A DNA stretch of 64,000 bases, taken from NCBI GenBank assembly GCA_041391665.1, contig JAWKNO010000001.1, forward strand, positions 1,798,001-1,862,000. Direction: 5' to 3'. This document shows positions 52,769 to 61,505 of the stretch, piece after piece (the stretch's first letter is position 1; the number at the start of each line of letters is the position of its first letter). The position numbers and the translations under genes were made by a program. Under the pieces are notes generated by a model. That model made no database searches, was not told the origin of the DNA, and saw nothing but the letters and a program-made list of their open reading frames with translations. The DNA comes from Bacteroidia bacterium. GTDB lineage: Bacteria; Bacteroidota; Bacteroidia; J057.

Positions 52769-53761
52769 ATGCCGAAAACCATTCGCCCTCTGCTTGCAGC
52801 TGTAGCCATTTTCCTTTTTCCGGGTTTTTGTGCTTTTGCTCAGGTAGCCGATTTTCGCACGGAGAAACCCTATCTCCACGAACAAAAAGACCGCTACCAG
52901 CACTGGCTCGAATACAGCGGGATCGGAGACATCCTGCGGGTATATGATCTGACGGTTGAAGAAAGGGATGTGGTATTGTTCCTCGGGTTTACCCGCCCTG
53001 CCGGCACCGATTATATGATCAATGCGTGGGAAACGCTGAAGTTTTCATTCGAAGCAGAACATCCCATTCGCCTCGAACAGGCACTGTTTTACAAATGGAT
53101 CAGTCTTTCCGGAATCTCTCAGGACGCCAACGTCGGGGTGTATGTCTATAATACCTATGAGCCCGGCCTTCCCAAACTCTTTGGCCGGCAGATTTATTTT
53201 GATGCTGATTCGGGAAAGGTAATGGTGGAAGAATATAACCCCAAATCCATGGTGCGGAAAATTGAAATCACGCCCCCCACATTCAGCGACAAAAAAATCT
53301 CAGAAGCAGAAATCCGGAAACAATGGAGCAAAAAGGTTGTCTTTGATAAAATCTACGCCTACGCAAAAAACCGCTATGAACAGACCCGGTGCGATCAGCG
53401 GTTTCCTCAGGTAAAACCTCCCCTGGAAGATGATGATGTCCTGCGGTTTGAGGTGATTGACCTTTGCAAAGAAGTGCTGGTGGACGAATCCCAAAATGCA
53501 CTGTGCGAACTTTTCCGCAGCCTGAGTATTTCTGACTGCAACTGGGTAAAGCGTGAAATGCTGACATTTACCATTACCCACGAAGAAACCGTCTCCGGCG
53601 TGAAAATCACCGTCGATATCGAAGGGAAATACGGCTCTGGTTTTTACAGTAACCTTTCCGGTCTTCGCGGTTATATGGATATGGAGGAGGAATTTAAATC
53701 TTACCTCGAGCGTTATGCAGACCAATTTAAAACTGAACTGAAAAAGATCCTTACGGAATGA
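52769..53761 (+). CDS. Hypothetical exported protein of the caspase locus
   Basis: 330 residues. Signal peptide residues 1-25 (cleavage near AFAQ). The body starts with strand-rich sequence (VVLFLGFTRPAGTDYMINAWETLKF is cut by turns), a central charged helix (residues 190-225) and two Cys-containing helices (CKEVLVDESQNALCELF), then a short beta domain and a basic helical end. No family is recognised. Its last 4 bp overlap the start of the effector-associated membrane gene, so the two proteins are made together. It probably acts in the periplasm with that partner. Confidence 0.8.
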   Translation: MPKTIRPLLAAVAIFLFPGFCAFAQVADFRTEKPYLHEQKDRYQHWLEYSGIGDILRVYDLTVEERDVVLFLGFTRPAGTDYMINAWETLKFSFEAEHPIRLEQALFYKWISLSGISQDANVGVYVYNTYEPGLPKLFGRQIYFDADSGKVMVEEYNPKSMVRKIEITPPTFSDKKISEAEIRKQWSKKVVFDKIYAYAKNRYEQTRCDQRFPQVKPPLEDDDVLRFEVIDLCKEVLVDESQNALCELFRSLSISDCNWVKREMLTFTITHEETVSGVKITVDIEGKYGSGFYSNLSGLRGYMDMEEEFKSYLERYADQFKTELKKILTE

Positions 53762-54528
53762 AACTGCGAGCACTTATACCTGCGATTCAGGCGCGGATCG
53801 CTGCAGGCGAACAGGCATCCATACTCGCCTGGCTGCTGGAAGTTACCCGGTTACCCGCGCTCGAAAGCTACAAAAACACGGTGATTCAGCTTTCCGCCCA
53901 GTGGGAAGAATACCAGCGTGAAAAAAGGCAGGGTACCACCGCAGACGAAGTACTTCGCCAGCGGCGCAACCAGATTCGCCAGGCCTTGCTCGAACTCACC
54001 GACGAAATGGAGGACAATTTTCCCGATGTGGAAGTTCCGCCGCTGCCAGAGCCAGCGCCCGTCCCAGCCGAAACAGGCGATTCTCCCAAACCCACTTCCT
54101 ATCGCATCAAGGGCATACGTGAGGCAAAATTGAGGGGGCATGTGATGGTGTTGCTGTTGGCGATCAAATTGGGGCTGATTGTATTTTTATACATCTTGTG
54201 GGATTCGGGCAGCAATTTCTCCACGGAGCAGTTTATCGGCACGATCGCGATGATTGTCCCGTTGTTTGCCGCGTGGCTGGGCGTGATGTTTGACGACTGG
54301 CTCGGCAAACGCAATCTTGAAGAAGACGATTCGCCCTATGTGAGCCGCAAATTTCAGATGACCGTATATGTGGTGCTGGCGGGGTATGGGCTGATATTTT
54401 TCAGCATTCTCAACCTCAAAGGCCCGGGCATTATTACCCACGAGCAGATGAACGCATTACTCGCAACGCTGGAAGTGGGGCTGGGCGTGTATATCGGGAA
54501 GCTGGTGAAAGCGTTGGCTAATGGTTAA
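53758..54528 (+). CDS. Effector-associated-type domain with four membrane helices
   Basis: 256 residues. Residues 1-85 are a helical domain (a short first helix, GEQASILAWLLE, YKNTVIQLSAQWEEYQREKRQGT, then NQIRQALLELTDEME) that by eye fits the effector-associated-domain 11 type described in caspase- and STAND-linked conflict systems. A Pro/Glu linker (90-112) leads to four helices (about 127-148, 158-178, 199-220, 231-251). No signal peptide, so the helical domain should be cytoplasmic. These domains normally recruit an effector by homotypic contact, and four-helix membrane proteins can act as pore formers. Coupled to the secreted gene upstream. Confidence 0.8.
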   Translation: MKLRALIPAIQARIAAGEQASILAWLLEVTRLPALESYKNTVIQLSAQWEEYQREKRQGTTADEVLRQRRNQIRQALLELTDEMEDNFPDVEVPPLPEPAPVPAETGDSPKPTSYRIKGIREAKLRGHVMVLLLAIKLGLIVFLYILWDSGSNFSTEQFIGTIAMIVPLFAAWLGVMFDDWLGKRNLEEDDSPYVSRKFQMTVYVVLAGYGLIFFSILNLKGPGIITHEQMNALLATLEVGLGVYIGKLVKALANG

Positions 54529-54540
54529 TTGTTAATTGTC

Positions 54541-54661
54541 AATGGTTAATGGGGGAGGGGTGCTCAACGCCGTTTCCGTTGCTTCAAACATTCCCCCAAA
54601 AATCATCATCCTTACAATATACCTCAATGGTGAAATAGTATTTCAACGGTTACTGCGCAAT
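54541..54661. repeat. 121-bp direct repeat, right copy
   Basis: The second copy of the caspase upstream region, 4309 bp from the first and in the same orientation. It keeps the palindrome TGAAATA-G-TATTTCA (54631-54645) but has no start codon or reading frame after it. It begins 12 bp after the stop of the four-helix gene, so the two copies bracket the whole caspase locus almost exactly. Confidence 0.95.
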
Positions 54662-54695
54662 TTGATGGGAATTTGCCTCGCCAATTGAAGAAAGA

Positions 54696-55030
54696 GGCGC
54701 AAATCCGGTGGGTTCGAGCCGAAGGTCCCATACAGGAGAGCCTCACCCTCCGGGCCTTATGCCTCCGGCAAACATAATCCCGCCAGTCCCTTTTCAAATA
54801 GGGACGACCCGGCGGAAGGGGTTCGACACGCTGCGCGCTGCGGCGCGATAAATACCGGCGGCTGAGGTCACTCGAAGCCCCGGCCAACAAAGGGCGCCTG
54901 CGGCGCAAATCCGGTGGGTTCGAGAGCCTCACCCACCGGCAAAACGGCCCAGCCACCGGATTTTATGCCTCCGGCAAACATAATCCCGCCAGTCTCTTCT
55001 CAAATAGGGACGACCCGGCGGAAGGGGTTC
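54696..55030. repeat. Two-copy tandem repeat, 206 bp period
   Basis: GGCGCAAATCCGGTGGGTTC (54696 and 54902) and TTATGCCTCCGGCAAACATA (54757 and 54963) each recur at exactly 206 bp, along with CAAATAGGGACGACCCGG. Both copies are GC-rich and non-coding. With the 121-bp repeat they fill the whole 54529-55039 gap; no gene is present. Confidence 0.9.
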
Positions 55031-55039
55031 ATCATAATC

Positions 55040-56494
55040 CTACTCTCCCCGATAACTGAATTTTTTCACAGCTTCGGTATTTCCTGCTTTAACGTGGCAT
55101 AGGTAAATTCCCGCTGTCAGTCCCTGGTTTTTCAGGTTGATGGTGAGTTTCTGATGGCCGGCTTGCACGGTGTCGGAAAATATGATCCCCGCGCTGCGGC
55201 CACTCAGGTCGGTGATTTCGATGGTTACTTTTTGGGTTTTCTGTAAATCGATTTTCAGGTACAATTGCTCCCGCACGGGGTTGGGATATAGTCTTACCGC
55301 CGGTGGCGTAAGTTTGGGGTCTATCGCGGTGGAAGCTGCCGGGGTGCGGTACAGCCAGATGTACGCGGCTTCAAATTCTCTGGCCCAAAACCATTCGCTG
55401 TGCTGTCCGTCGGACTTTTCGACCGAAAGGACTTCATCCACACCAAATCCTGCGGCGTGGAGGGAATCTTCCATCCGGTGCATATCGGCTACATAACTGG
55501 CGCCTTCCTGGTTGCCGATCAGTTGGTAAATGCGCATATCTGCCTGTTTGCCGGTACTGGTTATATGTTGATAGGCTTTGGCTCCGGCAAACCAGTACGC
55601 CGATGAAAATGCGCCAACCTTACTGAATGTCTGCTGAAATTTTATCCCCGCATAGGTGGAGATCAATCCGCCCATCGAGCTGCCCATGATGCCGGTCGAT
55701 TCTCTGCCGGGGCGTGTACGGTACAGACTGTCGATATGAGGCTTCAGGGTGTTGATGAGAAAATCTACATACAAATCGCCCTGCCCGCCGCCGTAGCTGG
55801 GATTTACCCAGGGGGAATATTCATCCAGACGGGCACCTCCTCCATTGTCCACGGCTACTACTATGATGCCACTGTCACCTGAGGCGTACAGGTCGTTGAG
55901 GGTTTCATCGACCTTCCATTCACCGGAAAAAGAGGTATAGCTGTCAAATACATTTTGTCCGTCGTGCATATAAAGTACGGGATATGTACGGCTGTTGAGC
56001 GCATAGTCGGGCGGAACATATACCCACACCCGCCGGTAGCGGTTGAGCTGCGGCATATATACGTTGTCGGAAAGAATGGATACGTTTGGCGCTGCACTGG
56101 TCTGTCCGCCGCCGCCGCCACTCAGGTCTTCCCAACCGAGAATCTGTAGATTGATGGTGTCGCCATTGCCATAAGTAAAAGTGCGGTCGGGGATAAATCC
56201 GCCGTTGGCATTGGCTTCTACTTTTGGCCAGCTCCCGCGGGTAAATTTGAAGGAAATCGTACCGGTTCCTGCCGCGATGACAATGCCCAGCGTGTTGTTG
56301 ACGGTGTCTTTGGTCAGTTGATAACCTGCATTTCCGGGATCCCATCCGTTAAAGGAGCCGGCAATATAGATGGGGTCGCCGGGAGGTGTATTGGCGGGGA
56401 TCGCGTTGACGATGATGGTTACCTGGCCAAAAGAAGTAAGGCAGGTAAAGAAGGTTAGAAGGAGTAAAAACTGTGTTTTCTGTAAAAATTTCAT
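55040..56494 (-). CDS. T9SS-secreted esterase with N-terminal starch-binding-like fold
   Basis: 484 residues from the ATG at 56494. A signal peptide (1-23, FGQ) is followed by a CBM20/AMPK-type beta-sandwich (about 25-115, GDPIYIAGSFNGWDPGN). After a Gly-rich linker comes an alpha/beta esterase of the EstA/enterochelin-esterase type (PVLYMHDGQNVF, nucleophile GSSMGG, late DGQHSEWFW with the catalytic His). A T9SS sorting domain closes it (YPNPVREQLYL to the end). It probably removes ester groups from polysaccharides outside the cell. Confidence 0.9.
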   Translation of the reverse strand: MKFLQKTQFLLLLTFFTCLTSFGQVTIIVNAIPANTPPGDPIYIAGSFNGWDPGNAGYQLTKDTVNNTLGIVIAAGTGTISFKFTRGSWPKVEANANGGFIPDRTFTYGNGDTINLQILGWEDLSGGGGGQTSAAPNVSILSDNVYMPQLNRYRRVWVYVPPDYALNSRTYPVLYMHDGQNVFDSYTSFSGEWKVDETLNDLYASGDSGIIVVAVDNGGGARLDEYSPWVNPSYGGGQGDLYVDFLINTLKPHIDSLYRTRPGRESTGIMGSSMGGLISTYAGIKFQQTFSKVGAFSSAYWFAGAKAYQHITSTGKQADMRIYQLIGNQEGASYVADMHRMEDSLHAAGFGVDEVLSVEKSDGQHSEWFWAREFEAAYIWLYRTPAASTAIDPKLTPPAVRLYPNPVREQLYLKIDLQKTQKVTIEITDLSGRSAGIIFSDTVQAGHQKLTINLKNQGLTAGIYLCHVKAGNTEAVKKFSYRGE

Positions 56495-56624
56495 TTGAAA
56501 ATTTTTGCAAAGATAGGGTTTCGGAATTGTAAAGTAATTGGGAATTTCTATGAAACTTCCTGTCTGCATTTGTTGATGCGTTCAAAGGCAGGGGATGATC
56601 TTCGATCTGAGGTGATGGGGTTCA

Positions 56625-56662
56625 CGCAGAGTACGCAAAGGAATCGCAGAGTTTCGCAAAGG
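56625..56662. repeat. CGCAGAG/CGCAAAGG repeat fragment
   Basis: Two copies of CGCAGAGTNNCGCAAAGG (the first with one N) in a row. This type of short GC-rich word is common in intergenic repeats of Bacteroidota. It sits in the 375-bp gap after the esterase gene start, together with the heptamer array; no gene is present. Confidence 0.7.
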
Positions 56663-56743
56663 GGTCTGAGTTATGCTGCGTGGTGGTTGGGGCTTTTTTG
56701 CAGGATTTTTTGTTTTATTGTGTTCAGTATCTTCGGTATGTAC

Positions 56744-56869
56744 CCAACACCCAACAGCCAACACCCAACACCCAACAGCCAACAGCCAAAACCCAACACC
56801 CAACACCCAACAGCCAACACCCAACACCCAACACCCAACACCCAACACCCAACACCCAACACCCAACAA
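56744..56869. repeat. CCAACNN heptamer array, 18 units
   Basis: Exactly 126 bp, 18 units with no phase break, almost all CCAACAC or CCAACAG. The array ends at the base before the stop codon of the minus-strand anti-sigma gene, so it starts that gene's 3' untranslated region with no gap. G-rich on the transcribed-RNA strand. Confidence 0.95.
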
Positions 56870-57700
56870 TCACCCCAATTTTCCAAGGAGAAACATTTGA
56901 TCGAGTGTAGGGTTCTCACTGCCTCCGCGGGGCTCAAGGGTAACGGCAAATGCAGCTACATTGCCAGTGGAGGAGATTGACTTCATGTGGAGGAGGTCGG
57001 TGGTATTGTCAAACACACCGAGGTCAACGGGTTTATCGTCGATGATGGCCCAGAGTTGAAATTGTTTATCAGTTGCCGGGCTGAAAAGGTTCCCGACGGA
57101 AAGATACAATTCGTTGGAGGTTTTATCCCAATAAACGCGTGCGGTATATTCGGGTGCATTTTCGAGGCCGTTCAAGGTTACTATCTGGGTTTCTGATGAA
57201 CCTAAACTTTTGAGTTGTTGGGAAGTGCGGTTATAATTTTCAGCAAGTACCTGCTGTTGCTCTGTGAGCAGCGCCAATTGTTTGCCGGTTTCTTCGAGTT
57301 GGAGGTATTGGAAGAGGTTTATGCCTACACTGAGAAGGAATGCAACCGCTGCGGCAATAGCGATAAATCGCCAATTGATGCGGCGGGGAGAAGAAAGTGG
57401 CTGAATGTTATCCGGTTTTTCTTCTGTAAGTGGAGGTACAATATTGTCAGTAACATCACTAATATCTGACTTGTCTTCTTCTGCGATTTTCAGTTTGATT
57501 TTAGAGAGCAGATCATGGGAAGGTTGGCGCTCGTACAACCCGGCGAAAGCTTCGAGTGATTCGCGGATAGCCGATATTTCTTCCCTGATTTCGGGGAAGG
57601 TTTCGGCGTAAGCTTCTACCTCGCGCGCCTCCTCAGGAGGGAGTTTTCCTGCCACATACAGTTCCAGGTTACCGGATTCTATGTATTCCCGAATGGTCAC
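56870..57700 (-). CDS. Anti-sigma factor, RskA type
   Basis: 276 residues. The N-terminal anti-sigma helices (about 1-70, LYVAGKLPPEEAREVEAYAETFPEI) lack the zinc-binding HxxxCxxC, as expected for RskA. A single membrane helix (about 112-130) follows, then a short coiled-coil (residues 135-160) and a periplasmic RskA C-terminal beta domain (YTARVYWDKTSNELYL...FQLWAIID). It holds the ECF sigma factor inactive until regulated proteolysis. It starts 4 bp after the sigma gene stop. A heptamer array abuts its stop. Confidence 0.9.
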   Translation of the reverse strand: MTIREYIESGNLELYVAGKLPPEEAREVEAYAETFPEIREEISAIRESLEAFAGLYERQPSHDLLSKIKLKIAEEDKSDISDVTDNIVPPLTEEKPDNIQPLSSPRRINWRFIAIAAAVAFLLSVGINLFQYLQLEETGKQLALLTEQQQVLAENYNRTSQQLKSLGSSETQIVTLNGLENAPEYTARVYWDKTSNELYLSVGNLFSPATDKQFQLWAIIDDKPVDLGVFDNTTDLLHMKSISSTGNVAAFAVTLEPRGGSENPTLDQMFLLGKLG

Positions 57701-57704
57701 TTTC

Positions 57705-58247
57705 TTATGGGTTTAAATTCTCTCTCAATATTTTCAAAGCAGATCGAAGTCGCGTCTTTAGTGTACCCAATGGGAGTCCGAGGTTTTCGGCGGCCTCTTC
57801 GTGGGTATAACCAGTCAGATAAACCATCTCAATCACTTCCGAATGCTCTGGCCTGAGTTTGTTTACCCATTCCCTCACACCGATATTGTCGGGGTTGAAG
57901 GAGTAGGTTTGCTGTTCAGACTCGATAGATACGGGATTGGAAGGATTTTGGATTTTTTGTTTGAATTTAAATTCTGCCGAGCGAATCCTGTCGATAGCGG
58001 TATTGCGGCAAATATTGAGCAGCCAGGTAAATAGTCGCCCTTTGGAGGTATCATAACTGGCGGCATTTTTCCAAACTTTTACAAACGCATCCTGCAAAAC
58101 ATCCTCTGCAATTTCCTGATCTCCGACAATGCGGAATATGATCCCCAGCAGGTTGGTGCCATACTGGTGATAAATCTGATCAATCGCCTTTGTATCACCT
58201 GCCAAAAGCAGGGCTACAATTTGCGCTTCTGTGAGGATTTCCGGCAT
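57705..58247 (-). CDS. ECF RNA polymerase sigma factor, SigK-like
   Basis: 180 residues from the ATG at 58247; 13 upstream codons are open but poor. Region 2 (YHQYGTNLLGIIFRIVGDQEIAEDVLQDAFVKVW, then RGLFTWLLNICRNTAIDRIR with R for K) and region 4 (LRPEHSEVIEMVYLTGYTHEEAAENLGLPLGTLKTRLRSALKILRE) are complete. It pairs with the RskA anti-sigma gene right downstream and is probably a cell-envelope stress regulator. The VIT/VWA lipoprotein gene upstream on the same strand, 69 bp away, may be its target. Confidence 0.94.
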   Translation of the reverse strand: MPEILTEAQIVALLLAGDTKAIDQIYHQYGTNLLGIIFRIVGDQEIAEDVLQDAFVKVWKNAASYDTSKGRLFTWLLNICRNTAIDRIRSAEFKFKQKIQNPSNPVSIESEQQTYSFNPDNIGVREWVNKLRPEHSEVIEMVYLTGYTHEEAAENLGLPLGTLKTRLRSALKILRENLNP

Positions 58248-58316
58248 ATTCAATGGGAAATTAGCAAGAAGGGCGCGTGCATGCAAAAAATATTTTCATC
58301 GGACAGTCAGGCAGAA

Positions 58317-61271
58317 TTATTCAAAACTCAATTCTCCGACTTCTATGACTTCACTTTCTGCTTCAAGCCGGAGGGTGATTTGTTTTGTCTGTTGATTTTT
58401 CCGACCGTAACCCGTGATCAGTTTAAGCTGGATATTGGTCGGCCCTGCAATCCGCTGCTGGCGGGTTCCATAATAGTTTACCTGCACTTTGTATTTTCCT
58501 TTCATGGCTTTTTTGAGCAAAAATTCTTCGGGTCCATATCCTCCGGTAAAATCTGAAGAAATCATTCCGCCAATTTCCGTAGATGTGTGCTGGTAATAAC
58601 ATTTTTCTCCCCGGGGATCAGTTACCCAAAGATCCATATCCACGGCATCTGCATCCCAATCCAGCACCACGCGAATGTCTGTGGGAAGATCTGCCAGCAG
58701 CCGTTCGTCTATTTCCTGAAGATTCAGCGGCTGCGTACTTCTTGCGATGACGGCGTTCATTTCCTGTGCAGTGAGAATACCGATTTCGGGAAAACGGGTA
58801 TCCCATGGAGTACTTACTACCTTGTACAACTGGTCCACCGCTTCCTGATATTGACCTTTGTCAGCAAGCGTCAACCCGAGGTCGCGCCAGGATTGGGGTT
58901 CTTCGGGGCGTATTTCTGTGATTTTTTTGAATATAAAGATGGCTTCATCATATAGGCCCAATTGCTGCAAGCGGCGCGCAACTACACGCAACAGCTCGTG
59001 GTTTTCGAGTTCCATCTCTGCGATATTGGACAAAACCTGCAAGGCAATATCGTCCTTTCCTTCATTCTGGAAAAAGTTAGCGACATCCAGAAAAAAGGCG
59101 GGGGAAACGGCATAGGTGGATTTGAGTTCAAGATAGGTCTCAAACTGGCCTGATTTGGTTGCGGCTTTCAGTTCGGTAAGGTAGGGCATGTCCGGATTCC
59201 ATTCCCTCAGGATAATATCGCTGGTTACGGTTTCTTCGTCCGTTGTTTCATCTGCGACTTCTTCAGATTCTCCGATATCATCAAAACTTCCAAAATCATC
59301 ATCGCCCCCAAAATCACTCCAGGCTCCATCGTCAGCTAAGTCACTGTGCACCGAATTGCTTTCCAATAGTCTGCCTTCATCTTCCCGTTTGGACTGTTGT
59401 TCGTAGGGTTTGTCGGGAATGGCAAATTCTCTTTTCCACCATTCGATCCGGCTGTAAAAACCTTCAGCAACCAGATCAAGATGGCTGAGTAATTCGAAGG
59501 TTTCCGCTTCTTTTTTCCGGGCGAGGAGATCTGCATACGTTTCGCGGAGCTCTTCCGGCGGGGTGATTTCGTGGGTTACATAGTCTTCTACCCGGTCAAG
59601 TACGAGGAGCGAAGTTTCACGGGTCAGGAGCGAAAACCGTTTGCCGATAGCCAAAATCCGGGACTTGTTTTTTTCGTGCTGGAGATCAAGCTCACGGAGT
59701 GTTTTTCCCGCCCAGATGGTGCTTACGGGTACAGCGCTTACGGCATCTTTTAGCCGGTCGAGGTAAATAACCTGACTGCGCACGACATTTCCGTTGAATC
59801 CATAATTGAGGGTGATGGTCGCCTCGTCCCGCAGCAAGATTCCCGCCATGGAGAAAGTCTGGTTTACCTCCTGCGGAAGAGAAGGCGTAAGGGCAGATAC
59901 TTCGGTGGGATTAAAGCTGGCAGAAATAAACTGAAGGGAAGAGGAATTTAGGGTTGTAACAGCCTCTGTTGTGGAGAGTTGATTGAGGTTGACAAATTTC
60001 CCTCCGGTAGCCCGGGCGATATGGCGAAGGAGCGAAAAATCGGCAGCATTGCCCGATGTGAGGGTGTGGACAGGTTTGCCGGTGAAGTCAAATTCGTTTT
60101 CTCCGAAGGTTGATATTCCGTCAGTTACGAGCAGAAATTCATCTGCTTCATATTTTTTCAGATCCAGTGCCTCCAGTCGCGTTGCACCGTCGTTGGGCAG
60201 ATTTTTGACCACTTCGGTAAAAGCAGCTTTTTCCTGTCCGGAAAATGATTGTGCAGGTTGAGGAAGAATGTGAAAGGGAACGAGAATAATGTCAGGGTTG
60301 TTGACAGATTCGAAATACTGGTTGAGCACCGCGAGTTCTTTTTCTCTGTCTCTACCGCTGGCAGAGTGAGATTGATCCCATAGTACGCATACTTTGGCCG
60401 GGGATGATTTTTTTATCACCGGAATGGGCGGAACTTCTGCGGTAAGGTAAAACCAGGCGGAGTCCCGGGATATGCCCTCTACCCATGCCCGATGGTCTTT
60501 CTGACCTTTGGGAACTACAAAAGCCAGCCGCTGGTCGGGGAGATAGTCATTAAATGTCTGGGATGCCCGGTAGGCTTCTTCCCATCGGCTAAAAAACAAG
60601 TTTGCAAGTTCGTTTTTGTCTGTTTTAGGTTCAATTTCCTGCTTAAAGACGGAAACATCTACAGAAAACACTTTGACTTTATCCGGAAAATTCATGGGCA
60701 ACTGATACAGCCAGCCCTCCGCTGACGTCGGCAATTCCTGCTGATAAGCTATGACAATGCGTTTGTAACCCTCCGCCGGTATGGGGTAAACACGGGCTTT
60801 GAAGTTGTTTCCCTGACTCCATTCTGCAAGGCCCGGGTCGATCTGCTGCCTGACGGTTTGTTCGTAGGCTACCCGTGCTTTAGTCTTTTCTACGGGTACG
60901 CCTTCGCGCAATTTGCCATTGACATCCATGGCAAATCTGGTAACTGTCTGGCCGTCTGCCAGCGGGAAATACCATTGTCCTTCCAGCAACCGGTCCATAG
61001 GATTAAAAAAAGTAATGTCAAGGGTAGTCGTCGCCATGTTGCCCGTGACCTGTACATTCAGATGGATTTCTGAAATGGAAAGAGGGTGAGAAGCGGTATC
61101 ATCATCCGATTTGACAAGAAGAGCAGGTGGCGGGCCGGCAGGAGTTGGTGTTTCGGCAGCAACCGATTGTGGTTCAGGGGTTTGGGTTATTTTTTTTGAG
61201 GGGTTACAACCCAGTAGAGAGATTAGCAGCAGGAGGGATGTGACTTTCGTCTTCGGGAGAAATGATTTCAT
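58317..61271 (-). CDS. VIT-VWA-TPR-DUF2135 lipoprotein
   Basis: 984 residues. Lipobox LLGC (Cys22). Domain order: VIT (vault/inter-alpha-trypsin, about 60-185), VWA (about 290-450, MIDAS-type DQSHS and a later DGISTFG), a long linker with an acidic stretch (EEVADETTDEE), TPR-like helices (about 740-830) and a C-terminal DUF2135 beta-sandwich (about 870-984, VVLDWDADAVDMDLWVTDP). Proteins with VIT plus VWA are membrane-anchored in many bacteria; their partners are usually unknown. It may bind a divalent metal at the MIDAS. Same strand as the sigma/anti-sigma pair. Confidence 0.9.
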   Translation of the reverse strand: MKSFLPKTKVTSLLLLISLLGCNPSKKITQTPEPQSVAAETPTPAGPPPALLVKSDDDTASHPLSISEIHLNVQVTGNMATTTLDITFFNPMDRLLEGQWYFPLADGQTVTRFAMDVNGKLREGVPVEKTKARVAYEQTVRQQIDPGLAEWSQGNNFKARVYPIPAEGYKRIVIAYQQELPTSAEGWLYQLPMNFPDKVKVFSVDVSVFKQEIEPKTDKNELANLFFSRWEEAYRASQTFNDYLPDQRLAFVVPKGQKDHRAWVEGISRDSAWFYLTAEVPPIPVIKKSSPAKVCVLWDQSHSASGRDREKELAVLNQYFESVNNPDIILVPFHILPQPAQSFSGQEKAAFTEVVKNLPNDGATRLEALDLKKYEADEFLLVTDGISTFGENEFDFTGKPVHTLTSGNAADFSLLRHIARATGGKFVNLNQLSTTEAVTTLNSSSLQFISASFNPTEVSALTPSLPQEVNQTFSMAGILLRDEATITLNYGFNGNVVRSQVIYLDRLKDAVSAVPVSTIWAGKTLRELDLQHEKNKSRILAIGKRFSLLTRETSLLVLDRVEDYVTHEITPPEELRETYADLLARKKEAETFELLSHLDLVAEGFYSRIEWWKREFAIPDKPYEQQSKREDEGRLLESNSVHSDLADDGAWSDFGGDDDFGSFDDIGESEEVADETTDEETVTSDIILREWNPDMPYLTELKAATKSGQFETYLELKSTYAVSPAFFLDVANFFQNEGKDDIALQVLSNIAEMELENHELLRVVARRLQQLGLYDEAIFIFKKITEIRPEEPQSWRDLGLTLADKGQYQEAVDQLYKVVSTPWDTRFPEIGILTAQEMNAVIARSTQPLNLQEIDERLLADLPTDIRVVLDWDADAVDMDLWVTDPRGEKCYYQHTSTEIGGMISSDFTGGYGPEEFLLKKAMKGKYKVQVNYYGTRQQRIAGPTNIQLKLITGYGRKNQQTKQITLRLEAESEVIEVGELSFE

Positions 61272-61469
61272 TCGATTGTTATAAAATACGAATATTCGTA
61301 ATTGTATATAATTATATTATACCTATAATTGTAATATAATTTTCTGCAACAGATTTGACTACATGAATGTAAGCAGCTTACGGCAGAAAATAAAGTGATT
61401 GTGAGAATCTAGTCCTTGTTCTAAGCATTCGCATTTAACCTTTCATTTGTATTCCTTATTACCGATTAG

Positions 61470-61505
61470 ATCAGCAGGTTTGTCCGAAAGGGTAAATCTG
61501 CTGAT
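61470..61505 (-). terminator. Possible terminator of the downstream hydrolase
   Basis: ATCAGCAG and CTGCTGAT form a perfect 8-bp stem around a 20-nt loop immediately after the hydrolase stop codon. There is no real T-tract, so a weak or factor-dependent terminator is as likely. The rest of 61272-61469 is AT-rich and featureless to the eye. Confidence 0.4.

Noticed and set aside
54696..54740. tRNA T-arm-like GGTTCGAG
   Set aside because: No acceptor stem, D-arm or anticodon arm fits around it; it belongs to the tandem repeat.
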